Below are positions 47,568 to 58,096 of a stretch of DNA of 64,000 nucleotides, in pieces; positions within the stretch are counted from its first letter, which is position 1, and every line of letters starts with the position of its first letter. Origin of the DNA: Prochlorococcus sp. AG-424-P18 (lineage in GTDB: Bacteria > Cyanobacteriota > Cyanobacteriia > PCC-6307 > Cyanobiaceae); the NCBI GenBank assembly GCA_003213235.1, contig QCNJ01000002.1, forward strand, positions 101,488-165,487, written 5' to 3'. The notes below the pieces were generated by a model. The model had not been told where the DNA came from. It worked only from the letters and a program-made list of their open reading frames with translations, and did not search any database. The position numbers and the translations under genes were made by a program.

Positions 47568-47905
47568 AATCCAAAAAAATTAGTGTCTGTGGATATCAAT
47601 TAAAAACAAACCTCATTTGTTGAAAAGTACATAACAAGAAATTCTATTTGTTGAATAAATTTAAAATTTTCGAGAAATGTAAAAAATATTCAACAAATAA
47701 AAAATTTTTTACACATATTTTTTTCTTCGTAAACTAAATATACAAGATGCTTAATTGAAGAATTCCACAGTTTCCACAGAAACTAATACTACTAAGTTTT
47801 TTATTTTATTAATTATTTTTATATTATAAAGAACGTAAAAAATAAATTTATTGAATTTAATTTACGAAAAAAGTATATTGTATTTGTAAAAAGTTCCAAA
47901 TTCTA
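47568..47905. other. Candidate replication origin region upstream of dnaN
   Basis: A 338-bp gene-free, very AT-rich stretch between thrC and dnaN, the only gap over 300 bp in the window. It contains DnaA-box-like 9-mers: TGTGGATAT at 47588-47596 (one mismatch to the reverse consensus), TTTTACACA at 47707-47715 (full match to TTWTNCACA), GTTTCCACA at 47770-47778 (one mismatch) and a weaker AATTCCACA just before it. It also holds three copies of ATTTGTTGAA. In Prochlorococcus the origin is conventionally placed next to dnaN. It must also hold the dnaN promoter. Confidence 0.65.
47615..47699. repeat. ATTTGTTGAA repeats with a perfect 13-bp inverted repeat
   Basis: TATTTGTTGAATA (47645-47657) and its exact reverse complement TATTCAACAAATA (47687-47699) flank a 29-bp spacer, and a third partial copy ATTTGTTGAA is at 47615-47624 in direct orientation. 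A 13-bp perfect match is unlikely by chance even at this AT content. It may be a protein-binding array of the origin or an extrudable hairpin. Confidence 0.7.
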
Positions 47906-49063
47906 ATGGAAATTATTTGTAATCAAAATGAATTAAATAATGCTATACAACTAGTAAGCAAGGCAGTTGCTTCAAGGCCAACGCATCCAATTCTTGCAAA
48001 CATACTTTTAACAGCTGACGAAGGAACTAATAAAATTAGCGTCACAGGATTTGACTTAAACTTAGGAATTCAAACTTCTTTTGATGGAACTGTCAAAAAT
48101 AGTGGGGCTATTACTATACCTTCAAAACTTTTATCCGAAATAGTAAACAAACTTCCTAATGAAACTCCGGTTTCTTTAGAAGTAGACGAGAATTCAGATA
48201 ATATCCTAATAAAAAGTGATAGAGGTTCTTTTAATCTAAAAGGGATCCCATCTGATGAATATCCTAATTTGCCATTCGTTGAAAGCGGTACTTCTTTGAA
48301 TATTGATCCTAGTTCTTTTTTAAAGGCTTTAAAATCTACTATTTTTGCCAGTAGTAATGATGATTCAAAGCAATTACTTACAGGTGTCAATTTTACTTTC
48401 AAACCAAATTATTTAGAGTCTGCTTCTACAGATGGTCATAGATTGGCTGTTGCCTTGATTGGTAATGAAGAAAATATTGAAAATAAAGAAAACTTATCTT
48501 CAAATGTTGATGATTTATCGGTAACTATCCCAACTAAATCATTAAGAGAAATTGAAAAACTAGTATCTTTGAGAAGCTCAGAAAATTCAATTAAGCTCTT
48601 CTATGACAAAGGTCAAGTAGTATTTATATCTTCTAATCAAATAATTACTACAAGAACTTTAGAAGGTACTTATCCTAATTATTCACAATTAATTCCTGAG
48701 TCATTTTCTAAAATTCTAAATTTTAATACAAAAAAATTAATTGATTCATTAGAAAGAATTGCTGTTTTGGCTGATCAGCAAAGTAGTGTTGTAAAGATTA
48801 AATTAGATGATAAAGATTTAGCTTCAATCAGCGCTGATGCTCAAGATATTGGAAATGCAAATGAATCAATACCTGTTTCTTATTCTGGAGAAAATTTTGA
48901 TATTGCATTTAACGTAAGATATTTGTTAGAAGGTTTAAAAGTTATTGCTTCTGAAAATGTACTCTTAAAGTGTAATATTGCTACTACTCCAGCTGTTTTT
49001 GTGCCGGAAGATAATCTTAATTCTTTTACTTATTTAGTTATGCCTGTGCAGGTTCGTTCTTAA
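47906..49063 (+). CDS. dnaN: DNA polymerase III beta subunit (sliding clamp)
   Basis: Ring-shaped processivity clamp, 385 residues, three tandem clamp folds. Typical segments are the N-terminal MEIICNQNELNNAIQLVSKA, the domain-1 PTHPILANIL, DGHRLAVALI in the second domain and the C-terminal PVQVRS-type end (YLVMPVQVRS) that forms the client-binding pocket. It is the first gene of the rightward replichore and reads with the inferred leading strand. The following gene starts one base after the stop. Confidence 0.97.
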   Translation: MEIICNQNELNNAIQLVSKAVASRPTHPILANILLTADEGTNKISVTGFDLNLGIQTSFDGTVKNSGAITIPSKLLSEIVNKLPNETPVSLEVDENSDNILIKSDRGSFNLKGIPSDEYPNLPFVESGTSLNIDPSSFLKALKSTIFASSNDDSKQLLTGVNFTFKPNYLESASTDGHRLAVALIGNEENIENKENLSSNVDDLSVTIPTKSLREIEKLVSLRSSENSIKLFYDKGQVVFISSNQIITTRTLEGTYPNYSQLIPESFSKILNFNTKKLIDSLERIAVLADQQSSVVKIKLDDKDLASISADAQDIGNANESIPVSYSGENFDIAFNVRYLLEGLKVIASENVLLKCNIATTPAVFVPEDNLNSFTYLVMPVQVRS

Positions 49064-49064
49064 T

Positions 49065-49772
49065 TTGAAATTACCTAAAGAAATTTTATTAAGTGAACTA
49101 TTAAATTTTAGTGTTAAGGGTAATATGACCCTTAATTATGGAAATGGTGAAAATGTTTGGATGCATCCTCCAGTTCACAGGATTCTAGGATGGTACTCTC
49201 GTCCTTCGAATTTTGATTTAAAAAGAAATGTTTGGCGATTAAATCAAATTATTCAAATAATAGATAATGAAATTTATGTCAAAGGCGATCCGGCTATTTC
49301 GGATCTGGCAACTTTAAATAGGTTTCCGACTTTAGTAGAAGCTAATCTCATAAATATAAATGGATCAAAAATAGGAGTAATTGCAGATTTTTTATTTGAA
49401 ATGAAAACGGGAAAAATTAAATATTACTTAGTTTCTAGATCTAATCCTAAGATTCCAGGTTCTAGTAGATGGAAATTAAATATTGATAATATAAATGACC
49501 AACAACCGGGATTGGTATTCTGTGTAAGTAATTCTTTAGATGATTTACCTTTAATAAAATCAAGTATTAAAAATGAATTTATGCAAAAAGGGAAAAAAAT
49601 ATTTGATAGATTTGATGATATGAAAAATATTGCTTCTAATAGATTAGAGGAATGGCTTGAAGAAGATGAAGATATAAGCCAAAACTTAGATTTTAAACAA
49701 AAAAGTTTTTATAATAATGATAGAACATCTATATCGTCTAGTGAAAAAAAAGAAGATGACCCTTGGATATAA
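49065..49772 (+). CDS. PRC-barrel-like cyanobacterial protein
   Basis: A 235-residue protein I recognise mainly by position between dnaN and purL. Residues 90-145 (FPTLVEANLININGSKIGVI, then DFLFEMKTGKIKYYLVSR) look like a PRC-barrel beta fold, a domain found in RimM and photosynthetic reaction-centre H subunits. A C-terminal acidic, helical region rich in Glu/Asp follows. The function is unknown; links to RNA metabolism have been suggested for PRC domains. It uses TTG at 49065, one base after dnaN. purL begins 3 bp after the stop. Confidence 0.75.
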   Translation: MKLPKEILLSELLNFSVKGNMTLNYGNGENVWMHPPVHRILGWYSRPSNFDLKRNVWRLNQIIQIIDNEIYVKGDPAISDLATLNRFPTLVEANLININGSKIGVIADFLFEMKTGKIKYYLVSRSNPKIPGSSRWKLNIDNINDQQPGLVFCVSNSLDDLPLIKSSIKNEFMQKGKKIFDRFDDMKNIASNRLEEWLEEDEDISQNLDFKQKSFYNNDRTSISSSEKKEDDPWI

Positions 49773-49775
49773 ATA

Positions 49776-52115
49776 ATGATAAATCAAGAAAATAATGATC
49801 TATATGATCTTAATGAAGCACTACAAGTTGAAAATTTAACACTTAAAGATTACGAAGAAATTTGCAAAAGATTAAAGAGAAAACCTAACAGAACGGAATT
49901 AGGCATGTTTGGCGTTATGTGGTCGGAACATTGTTGTTATAGAAATTCAAAACCATTATTATCTAAGTTTCCCACTAAAGGTAAAAATGTTTTAGTTGGA
50001 CCTGGAGAAAATGCTGGCGTTATTGATGTTGGAAATAATCAAAAACTTGTTTTTAAAATAGAAAGTCATAATCATCCTTCTGCTATTGAACCTTTTCAAG
50101 GCGCAGCAACAGGCGTAGGAGGAATTTTAAGAGATATATTTACAATGGGTGCTAGGCCAATCGCAGTCTTGAATTCATTAAGATTCGGAAACCTTGATAA
50201 ATCATCAAATGTTGATTTACTACGAGGAGTTGTATCCGGTATTTCACATTATGGAAATTGCGTAGGCGTGCCGACTGTTGGAGGTGAAATTGACTTCGAT
50301 GATAGTTACTCTGGAAATCCTCTAGTGAATGTTATGGCTTTAGGACTTTTAGAGACTGAGGAAATCGTTTGTTCTGGAGCTAAAAATGTAGGATCACCAG
50401 TGTTATATGTTGGTAATACAACTGGCAGAGATGGTGTTGGTGGTGCTAGTTTTGCTAGTTCAGAATTAACTACAACTTCTTTGGATGATAGACCTGCTGT
50501 TCAGGTTGGTGATCCATTTGTTGAGAAAAGTCTTATTGAAGCTTGTTTAGATGCTTTCAAGACAGGTGATGTAATTGCAGCTCAAGATATGGGTGCTGCA
50601 GGTTTAACATGCAGTAGCGCAGAAATGGCAGCAAATGGAAATTTAGGAATATCTATCGATTTAGATTTGGTCCCTTCTAGAGAAGATGATATGTCCTCAT
50701 ATCAGTATTTATTATCTGAATCTCAAGAAAGAATGTTGTTTGTTGTTAAGGAAGAAAAAATTAATGATCTTATTGAAAAATTTAATAAATGGGGATTATA
50801 TGCCAGTGTCATTGGTGAAGTGATAGGAACTAATGAAGTAATTATTTCTCATCAAGGTAAAATTGTGGCCCAAATACCTACTTCTGCCTTATCTGATGAT
50901 ACTCCAGTCAATTTTCACAATGTGATTAATAACCCACCCGATGATCTTTTAAATAAATGGGAATGGAAAGAAAATGATTTACCAGAAATTTATGAGCAAA
51001 AAATATTTTCATTGAAGGAAAATAAGAATTTTTCTTTTTCAGAAATCATTTTAAAACTACTCTCTAATCCATCAATAGCTTCTAAACGATGGATTTATAG
51101 ACAATATGATTCTCAAGTTCAGGCAAATACAGTTTTTAAACCTGGAAAATCAGATGCAGCCGTAGTAAGACTAAGGGAACAAAATAAAAAAAATAAAAGC
51201 AAAGTATTTTCTGGTGTCGCTGCTTCAGTTGATTGCAATAGTAGATGGGTTGCGCTTGATCCTTTTAGAGGATCTATCGCTGCCGTTGCAGAGTCTGCCC
51301 GAAATGTTAGTTGTGTTGGTGCTGAACCAGTAGCAATTACAAATAATTTAAATTTTTCTTCCCCTGAGAATGAAATAGGATATTGGCAACTCTCATCTTC
51401 ATGTAATGGAATTGCTGAAGCCTGTAAAGCTTTAGAAACTCCTGTTACAGGGGGTAATGTTTCTTTATACAATGAATCTAAAAATAAAGATAATCTAATT
51501 ACTCCTATTAATCCCACTCCTGTTATTGGAATGGTTGGAAAGTTAGATAATGTCGAAAAAGCTATAAGTAGTGAATGGAAAAATATTGAAGATCAAATTT
51601 GGTTAATTGGTTCTTCCAAATCAGAAATAAAAATTGCAGCTAGTTCTTATTTGGAATATTTTCATGGAGAAATCACAGGTCGGCCTCCAAAAATAGATTT
51701 GTTGGACGAGAAGTTTTGCCAGAGTTTTTTAAGAAATGCGATTTTAAACAGTCTTATAGTTTCTTCTCACGATATAAGCGATGGAGGTATAGCTATAGCT
51801 TTAGCAGAGTCTTGTATTTTGTCCGAAATGGGGGCAACTGTAGAATTAGAGAAAGATTTAAATAGAGTTGATAATTTATTGTTTGCCGAAGGCGGGTCAA
51901 GAGTTATTTTTTCAATTAGTAACAAGAAACAAAATGAATGGTTTAATTATTTAAAACAAAATCAAATAAATTTCCCATCAAGCGTTTATGTAAAAAAAAT
52001 AGGATACGTATCTAGTGATACGCTGAAGATAAAAATTAACGAAAAAAATATTTGCAATATTAGGGTTGAGGAATTAACCGAAAAATTTAATAATAGTATT
52101 TCAGATTATTTATAA
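49776..52115 (+). CDS. purL: Phosphoribosylformylglycinamidine synthase subunit PurL
   Basis: FGAM synthase large subunit of the small-PurL type (779 residues), which needs PurS and PurQ partners, not seen here. Signatures are [19 protein letters not shown] at the N-terminus, [36 protein letters not shown], and the duplicated AIR-synthase domains with [14 protein letters not shown] and [16 protein letters not shown]. Acts in de novo purine synthesis and is followed by purF 46 bp on. Confidence 0.97.
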   Translation: MINQENNDLYDLNEALQVENLTLKDYEEICKRLKRKPNRTELGMFGVMWSEHCCYRNSKPLLSKFPTKGKNVLVGPGENAGVIDVGNNQKLVFKIESHNHPSAIEPFQGAATGVGGILRDIFTMGARPIAVLNSLRFGNLDKSSNVDLLRGVVSGISHYGNCVGVPTVGGEIDFDDSYSGNPLVNVMALGLLETEEIVCSGAKNVGSPVLYVGNTTGRDGVGGASFASSELTTTSLDDRPAVQVGDPFVEKSLIEACLDAFKTGDVIAAQDMGAAGLTCSSAEMAANGNLGISIDLDLVPSREDDMSSYQYLLSESQERMLFVVKEEKINDLIEKFNKWGLYASVIGEVIGTNEVIISHQGKIVAQIPTSALSDDTPVNFHNVINNPPDDLLNKWEWKENDLPEIYEQKIFSLKENKNFSFSEIILKLLSNPSIASKRWIYRQYDSQVQANTVFKPGKSDAAVVRLREQNKKNKSKVFSGVAASVDCNSRWVALDPFRGSIAAVAESARNVSCVGAEPVAITNNLNFSSPENEIGYWQLSSSCNGIAEACKALETPVTGGNVSLYNESKNKDNLITPINPTPVIGMVGKLDNVEKAISSEWKNIEDQIWLIGSSKSEIKIAASSYLEYFHGEITGRPPKIDLLDEKFCQSFLRNAILNSLIVSSHDISDGGIAIALAESCILSEMGATVELEKDLNRVDNLLFAEGGSRVIFSISNKKQNEWFNYLKQNQINFPSSVYVKKIGYVSSDTLKIKINEKNICNIRVEELTEKFNNSISDYL

Positions 52116-52161
52116 AATGAAAAACATTTTTCAATTATTAATCTTTTTAAAAAATTAAGTT

Positions 52162-53622
52162 ATGTGCGGAATAGTTGGAATCGTTTCTTCAAATGATGTA
52201 AATCAACAAATTTACGATAGTCTTTTGCTTTTGCAGCATAGGGGGCAAGATTCAACAGGTATAGCAACAATGGAAAATACTGTTTTTCATATACATAAGG
52301 TTAAAGGTCAGGTTAATACTGCTTATAGAACTAGAGATATGAGAAATTTAATTGGCAAAATTGGATTGGGTCATGTTAGGTATGCAACAAAGGGATCAGC
52401 AGAAAGTGTAGAAGAAGCACAGCCTTTTTATGTTAATGCTCCTTACGGAATTGTTTTGATACATAATGGAAACTTGACTAATACCAGAGATTTAGAAAAA
52501 CAGTTGTTTAATGTCGACAAGCGGCATACAAATTCTTCAAGTGATACTGAAATGTTATTAAATATATTTGCGACAGAATTACAAGAACAAATTCATAATC
52601 AAGAATTAGAACCAGATATTATTTTTAATGCCGTCAAATCTTTACATAAAAGAATTCAGGGATCATATGCTTCAATTGCATTAATTTCAGGACATGGTTT
52701 ATTAGCATTTAGGGATCCTTTTGGTATTAGGCCTTTAGTCATAGGGAAAAGACTTTCATTAACCACAAAAAAAGAAGAATGGATGGTTGCAAGCGAATCT
52801 TTAGTACTTGAGAATAATGATTACCAAGTAGTGAGAGATGTAGATCCAGGAGAAGCTGTTTTTATAAATCTTGATGGAGAGTTTTTCTCTAAGCAATGTT
52901 CTGAAAATCCAATGTTATTTCCCTGCGCTTTTGAATATGTTTATTTAGCTAGGCCAGATTCAATTATGAATGGAATTTCAGTCTATAAAGCTCGTTTAAA
53001 GATGGGAGATTATTTAGCAGAAACAATAAAAGAAACCATCAATTCTGGAGATATTGATGTAGTTATGCCTATTCCTGATTCTTCTAGACCCGCGGCAATG
53101 CAAGTTGCAAGACAGTTAGGGATAGAATATAGGGAAGGTTTTTTTAAAAATAGATATGTTGGCAGAACTTTTATAATGCCCGGTCAGCAGAAACGTAAGA
53201 AATCTGTAAGGCAAAAATTAAATGCCATGAGTGCAGAGTTTAAAAATAAAAATGTATTAATTGTTGACGACTCGATAGTAAGAGGTACTACTTCAAAAGA
53301 AATTGTCCAGATGGCTAAAGATGCAGGAGCAAACAAAGTTTTTTTTACATCAGCAGCTCCTCCAGTTCGTTATCCTCATGTTTATGGAATTAATATGCCT
53401 AATAGAGATGAGTTAATAGCTCATAATAGGACAATAAGTGAAATCGCTGATAAACTTGAAATTGATAATCTTGTTTATCAAAGTGTTGAAAGTTTGAGTA
53501 AATCTATCATCAGTGATTCTCCTATTATAGGTCTAGAGATGAGTTGTTTTACTGGCGAATATGTAACTGGAACAGTAAATCAAGAATACTTGAATTGGGT
53601 TGAAAATGAATATAAATCTTAG
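52162..53622 (+). CDS. purF: Amidophosphoribosyltransferase
   Basis: First committed step of purine synthesis, forming phosphoribosylamine from PRPP and glutamine. The protein starts [10 protein letters not shown], so Cys2 is the glutaminase nucleophile without a propeptide in this sequence. [11 protein letters not shown] and RYATKGS belong to the Ntn amidotransferase domain. The PRPP loop is [18 protein letters not shown]. Length is 486 residues. The final four bases overlap the convergent topoisomerase gene. It follows purL by 46 bp. Confidence 0.96.
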   Translation: MCGIVGIVSSNDVNQQIYDSLLLLQHRGQDSTGIATMENTVFHIHKVKGQVNTAYRTRDMRNLIGKIGLGHVRYATKGSAESVEEAQPFYVNAPYGIVLIHNGNLTNTRDLEKQLFNVDKRHTNSSSDTEMLLNIFATELQEQIHNQELEPDIIFNAVKSLHKRIQGSYASIALISGHGLLAFRDPFGIRPLVIGKRLSLTTKKEEWMVASESLVLENNDYQVVRDVDPGEAVFINLDGEFFSKQCSENPMLFPCAFEYVYLARPDSIMNGISVYKARLKMGDYLAETIKETINSGDIDVVMPIPDSSRPAAMQVARQLGIEYREGFFKNRYVGRTFIMPGQQKRKKSVRQKLNAMSAEFKNKNVLIVDDSIVRGTTSKEIVQMAKDAGANKVFFTSAAPPVRYPHVYGINMPNRDELIAHNRTISEIADKLEIDNLVYQSVESLSKSIISDSPIIGLEMSCFTGEYVTGTVNQEYLNWVENEYKS

Positions 53623-56060
53623 TCGATAAAGTTTTCAAGTCTGAAACAATTTTCAAGGTATTCGTCATTATCTAATTTTAATAAATCAATTAAAAAGTTT
53701 GATTTATTAGATTTGAAATTTAATTTATTTAGATCCAATCTTGCAGATTTATTTTTACTAGTTTCAATATCAAGGTAATGGTTAGTTGCCATTATTTTGA
53801 GGAAGTAATCGTTTTTAAGTTGGGTTTTTTCATTCAAATATCCTAAGCTGCATTCATTTGAGCAGTAAATTTCATTGCTATTTATGCAAAAGATTTTTCC
53901 TTGTTTAGATATTAAAAAAATATTTTCTCCAACATGGAATGTACAACAAGAAACGATTTTTTCAGTTGGTAAAAGTTTTGCAATTATTAATCCTTGTGAT
54001 TGTTTAGAAGTTGGTGTTAAAAATTTAGTTGATAAATTAAATTTAAAAATTCTTCCTATTGAGGTTAATATTATTAAATCTTTGTTTTCATTAGAAATAA
54101 AAGAATCAATTGTTTTTAAATTATTTTTTAATTTTGTAATAGTGAAAGATCTATTACTTTTAATCATATCTTCATCAAATAAAACTTTCTTAAATCTTCC
54201 ATCTGCATTTAACACGCATAAATAATTTTTAGTTTCTTTTTTAATTGAATGAAAATTTATTATTTCATTAGGATGAATATTTCCAAGAACTTTATTATCT
54301 AATTTATAGTCTTTATTAATACTTGATTCCCAATCAATGTTAAATACTTTTCCCGTGTTTGTGATTCCAATTAATTTTATATTTTTTTCAATATTAAATA
54401 TAAATTTTTGAATATTTTTATTATCTATATTTTTATTTACAACATCAAATGATTTCTTGTAATTCGCTAAAATCATCCTTTTTAAGTAAAGTCTATTGTC
54501 TATGTATAATTTTGTTTTTTTATTTATAAAGTCTTCTAATATTTGATTATTAAGCGTTTCTAATGCTTCATTTTGATTTATATTTTTAATTATTTTTGTT
54601 TTTCGTATAACATGGTATTCCGTCTTTAATATTAATAATTCTTCTATAAGTAATTTAAGTAATAATTCTCTTTCGTTCAATAATTTTTGAAAATAATTCT
54701 TTTTTTCTTCTAAATTTTTTATTTCATTATCTATTTGTTTTTTTTCTAGAGTTGTTAATTTTTTTAGTGGCATATCCAAAACTGAATTTGCCTGTTTTTC
54801 ACTTAAGAAAAAAATTTCTACTAATTTTGATCTGGCTTGAACAGAATTTTCTGATTCTTCAATAATAGCGATAACTTTTTTTATGTTTTTTGTAGCTTTA
54901 GATAAACCTTCTGATATTTCTAGTTTATCAAGGGTGTTTTTTAAAAAATAAAAAGTTCTTTTTCTAATTGTTTCTTCTCTAAATTCAAGAAAATAGTTGA
55001 GATATTTTCTCAGATTTAGTTGTACAGGCTTGCCTTTAATTAAAGCTAAGAATATTGCGCCAAAGTTTGTTTGGAGAGTTGTTTTTTTATATAAATTAGA
55101 AATAACAAGTTCAGAATTAGAATCTTTCTTTAATTCTATTACAATTCTCATTCCATCTCTGTCGCTTTCATCCCTAATATCAGAAATCCCAATAATCTTG
55201 CCTGAATTAACAAGTTCTGCGAGTTTTTCAATCCAACCTGCTTTATTAATTTGGTAAGGAAGTTCAGTAATGATTATTGCATTCTTTTTATGTTTCCCTT
55301 TGCCTAAATTTACCTCTTCAGTATTTATAACTCCTCTTATCGTAATAGATCCTTTTCCAGTTAGATAAAGTTCTTCTATTGCTCGACTATAAATTAATTC
55401 TCCACCTGTAGGAAAATCAGGTCCTTTGATAATGTTAAAAAGTTTTTTATCACTAATATCTTTATTTTTAATTAAGGCAACTAAACCATCTACAATTTCT
55501 CCTAGGTTATGAGGTGGAATATTTGTTGCCATGCCAACAGCAATACCTGATGAGCCGTTTAACAATAAAAATGGAAGTTGTGCTGGAAGCACATCTGGTT
55601 CTTTTTGAGAACCGTCAAAGTTATTTGAGAAGCTTACTGTTTCTGATCCAATTTCTTCAAGAAATCCCTTATGAGCTATTGAAGCTAATCTGGTCTCAGT
55701 ATATCTCATTGCTGCCGGCGGATCATTATCTACAGATCCAAAATTTCCATGGCCGTCAAGAGTAGGATACTTAGTTGAGAAATTTTGTACTAACTTTACT
55801 AATGCATCATATACTGCCTGATCGCCGTGAGGATGGTACTTTCCAAGTACATCTCCAACAACTCTTGCACATTTCCTAAAGGGCTTATCAGGTGTTAAGC
55901 CTAATTCGTACATGGCAAATATGATTCTTCTTTGTACAGGCTTAAGACCGTCTCTTGCGTCAGGCAAAGCACGTCCAACTATTACGCTCATTGCATACTC
56001 CAAATAAGAACGTTGCATTTCTTCTTGAAGTGAGATGGAAGTGAAGTTTTTCTTATCCAT
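53619..56060 (-). CDS. Type IIA topoisomerase subunit A (GyrA/ParC-like)
   Basis: Breakage-reunion subunit, 813 residues. The N-terminal domain has [55 protein letters not shown] and the active-site tyrosine in [11 protein letters not shown] helical coiled-coil tower follows (residues 370-480). The C-terminal beta-pinwheel is present but poorly conserved. I see no GyrA-box (Q-R-R-G-G-K-G) at the expected place, where [10 protein letters not shown] occurs instead. That suggests a decatenating, Topo IV-like subunit rather than supercoiling gyrase. It is the third gene of a queG-TPR-topoisomerase minus-strand cluster. Confidence 0.88.
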   Translation of the reverse strand: MDKKNFTSISLQEEMQRSYLEYAMSVIVGRALPDARDGLKPVQRRIIFAMYELGLTPDKPFRKCARVVGDVLGKYHPHGDQAVYDALVKLVQNFSTKYPTLDGHGNFGSVDNDPPAAMRYTETRLASIAHKGFLEEIGSETVSFSNNFDGSQKEPDVLPAQLPFLLLNGSSGIAVGMATNIPPHNLGEIVDGLVALIKNKDISDKKLFNIIKGPDFPTGGELIYSRAIEELYLTGKGSITIRGVINTEEVNLGKGKHKKNAIIITELPYQINKAGWIEKLAELVNSGKIIGISDIRDESDRDGMRIVIELKKDSNSELVISNLYKKTTLQTNFGAIFLALIKGKPVQLNLRKYLNYFLEFREETIRKRTFYFLKNTLDKLEISEGLSKATKNIKKVIAIIEESENSVQARSKLVEIFFLSEKQANSVLDMPLKKLTTLEKKQIDNEIKNLEEKKNYFQKLLNERELLLKLLIEELLILKTEYHVIRKTKIIKNINQNEALETLNNQILEDFINKKTKLYIDNRLYLKRMILANYKKSFDVVNKNIDNKNIQKFIFNIEKNIKLIGITNTGKVFNIDWESSINKDYKLDNKVLGNIHPNEIINFHSIKKETKNYLCVLNADGRFKKVLFDEDMIKSNRSFTITKLKNNLKTIDSFISNENKDLIILTSIGRIFKFNLSTKFLTPTSKQSQGLIIAKLLPTEKIVSCCTFHVGENIFLISKQGKIFCINSNEIYCSNECSLGYLNEKTQLKNDYFLKIMATNHYLDIETSKNKSARLDLNKLNFKSNKSNFLIDLLKLDNDEYLENCFRLENFID

Positions 56061-56137
56061 TAGAGCGCAAAATTAAATAATTATTTCTTTACTTAATTAA
56101 GACTAATAGGTAAAAAAATATTTACCAGTATTGAACA

Positions 56138-56998
56138 TTAAGATGATTCAATTATTTTGGATTTTGCCAGTATTACATCTTTGTTTAATTGTTCATTTTG
56201 TAAAAGAATTTCTGTAGATGCTTGTAATTTTTCTCCCCACAACTGTTCTTTTCTATATTCATAATTGACATATTTGGGATCTTTAGCCAAAGCTTTTTTT
56301 GCTAGTTGAATTGCTAATTTAGTATCGTTTTTGCTTATACAGGAGGCTAGGCCAAGTAATGGTTCAGCATTTTCCTCAATTGAGATAGCACTTTCAAAAA
56401 ATTTAATTGCGAGATTCACTTTGTTTTTTTCGAAATAAGCTAAACCTTTATTATTTATTGCTTGCCAGAAATCAGGCTTGATTTTTATAGATTTATCATA
56501 AAATTTGATAGCTCCAAAATAATTTTTTTCCATTAATAAAATATTCCCTAATTGAAAAATAGCTTTGTGATTATTGGGCTCAATCTTTATCCCTTTTTCT
56601 AAAGCATTTTTTGCTTTTATTTGTTGGGAAATTTTTAAGTAAACATTACTTTTAGCAAAATATATTTCGCTAATATTTGAATTGATCTGTTCTGCATTAT
56701 TTAGAGAACTTAATGCGTTTTTGTATTCTTTGTTAGCTATTTGTGCTTCAGCCAAAATCAACCATAGTTTTTCATCTTTTGCATTTATTTTTACTGCTAA
56801 TTTAGCTAAGTTAAGACTGTCTTCATATTGACCAAAAAAAAGTAGTTGATATGCATTTTTGCCAATATATAAACTCTGCTTTTGTAAATTTTTTATTGTT
56901 GGTAAATAATAATAGGGAACTATTGCTCGAACTATTTCTATTTGAAAAAAAAGATAGATCAAGGAGATCCAGATTGTTTTTTTGAAAAACGACTTCAT
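56138..56998 (-). CDS. TPR-repeat protein with N-terminal signal/anchor
   Basis: A 286-residue protein with a hydrophobic N-terminal segment (about residues 9-25, ISLIYLFFQIEIVRAIV) acting as signal peptide or anchor. It is followed by some five or six tetratricopeptide repeats, marked by A-x-x-x-G ... Y-x-x-A-x patterns and P at repeat ends (KIEPNNHKAIFQLGNILL, KIKPDFWQAINNKGLAYF). TPRs mediate protein contacts; the partner is unknown. The start overlaps the queG stop by four bases. Confidence 0.83.
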   Translation of the reverse strand: MKSFFKKTIWISLIYLFFQIEIVRAIVPYYYLPTIKNLQKQSLYIGKNAYQLLFFGQYEDSLNLAKLAVKINAKDEKLWLILAEAQIANKEYKNALSSLNNAEQINSNISEIYFAKSNVYLKISQQIKAKNALEKGIKIEPNNHKAIFQLGNILLMEKNYFGAIKFYDKSIKIKPDFWQAINNKGLAYFEKNKVNLAIKFFESAISIEENAEPLLGLASCISKNDTKLAIQLAKKALAKDPKYVNYEYRKEQLWGEKLQASTEILLQNEQLNKDVILAKSKIIESS

Positions 56999-57951
56999 AT
57001 TTTAATTTTTTTATTCTTTATATTTGCTTGTATATTTCTTTTCCACATCCATGGTTTAATTCTTTTTAAAGTAGTTCCTTTAAGATTTTCTTGCCACTTT
57101 TTTTCGTCCCAATTGAGGGACTCAATGTTAAGATTTTTAATCCATTCTTTCGGTGTGGTTTCATGATTATTGTTGAATGGCACAGATTTATTCCATGGAC
57201 AAACGTCTTGGCAAATATCACATCCTGCAACCCATCCACCTAAATTTTTTTCTATTTTCTTTGGAATAGTTTTATCTCTGCTCTCTATTGTGTGATATGC
57301 AATGCATAAATCTGATTTTATTACAAATGGTTCTACAATTGCCTTTGTGGGACAATGTTCAATACAAATATCACACTTTCCACAAAGTGATTGATGAGGT
57401 TTATCTGGCATTAAATCTTTTGTAAGAATCATAAAACCTAAAGTAAACCAAGAACCATTTTTTTTGTTGATTAAATTACTATTTTTACCTATCCAACCAA
57501 TCCCTGCTTCCTCTGCCCATGCTTTTTCAAGAAGAGGAGAGGTATCAATACATATTTTCCATTTGCAATCAGGGATTTCTACGTTGATCCATTTACCAAT
57601 ATTCTTTAATTTTTTGTAAATAACTTTATGATAATCTTCACCTTGACTAAATTTAGCTACCTTAAGGAAATTGTTGTTGCTGTTTTGTGAATTAATGTAA
57701 GTAAATCCAACGCTTAAAACACTTTTTGCATTTTCAAACAGTGAGCCTATATTTTTTCTTTTTTCTGCTTCCATCCATTTCATTTCAGAATGATAATTAT
57801 TTGATAACCATCTTTCCAGTGCTTTAGTTCTTAATTTTATGCGCGAACTACCTGGGATTGAAGCTATTCCGGCAACTGCAAAACCTTCACAAATTGCTCT
57901 TTCTTTTAATTTTCTACTTATTTCTTTTTTGCTTTGAGTCGTATCAATCAT
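56995..57951 (-). CDS. queG: Epoxyqueuosine reductase
   Basis: Cobalamin- and Fe-S-dependent enzyme for the last step of queuosine tRNA modification, 318 residues. Two [4Fe-4S] motifs are clear: CGKCDICIEHCPTKAI and CDICQDVCPWNK. DTSPLLEKAWAEEAGIGWIG is the family-specific block, and ERWLSNNYHSEMKWM near the N-terminus is also typical. Together with queE and queC at 14.6-15.9 kb it shows that the organism makes queuosine. It requires cobalamin, consistent with the cobA gene in the window. Confidence 0.92.
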   Translation of the reverse strand: MIDTTQSKKEISRKLKERAICEGFAVAGIASIPGSSRIKLRTKALERWLSNNYHSEMKWMEAEKRKNIGSLFENAKSVLSVGFTYINSQNSNNNFLKVAKFSQGEDYHKVIYKKLKNIGKWINVEIPDCKWKICIDTSPLLEKAWAEEAGIGWIGKNSNLINKKNGSWFTLGFMILTKDLMPDKPHQSLCGKCDICIEHCPTKAIVEPFVIKSDLCIAYHTIESRDKTIPKKIEKNLGGWVAGCDICQDVCPWNKSVPFNNNHETTPKEWIKNLNIESLNWDEKKWQENLKGTTLKRIKPWMWKRNIQANIKNKKIKI

Positions 57952-58096
57952 TTCTTTTTCTTTATAGAAATTCTTTTAAAAGTTATATCTTGGAGAAAAA
58001 ACTTATAAATAAAATAGATATATTTAAGAAAAATATATCCTAACTTAGTAAAAACAGTTAAATTATTAGTAAAGTTAATATAGTTAAAACGTTATT

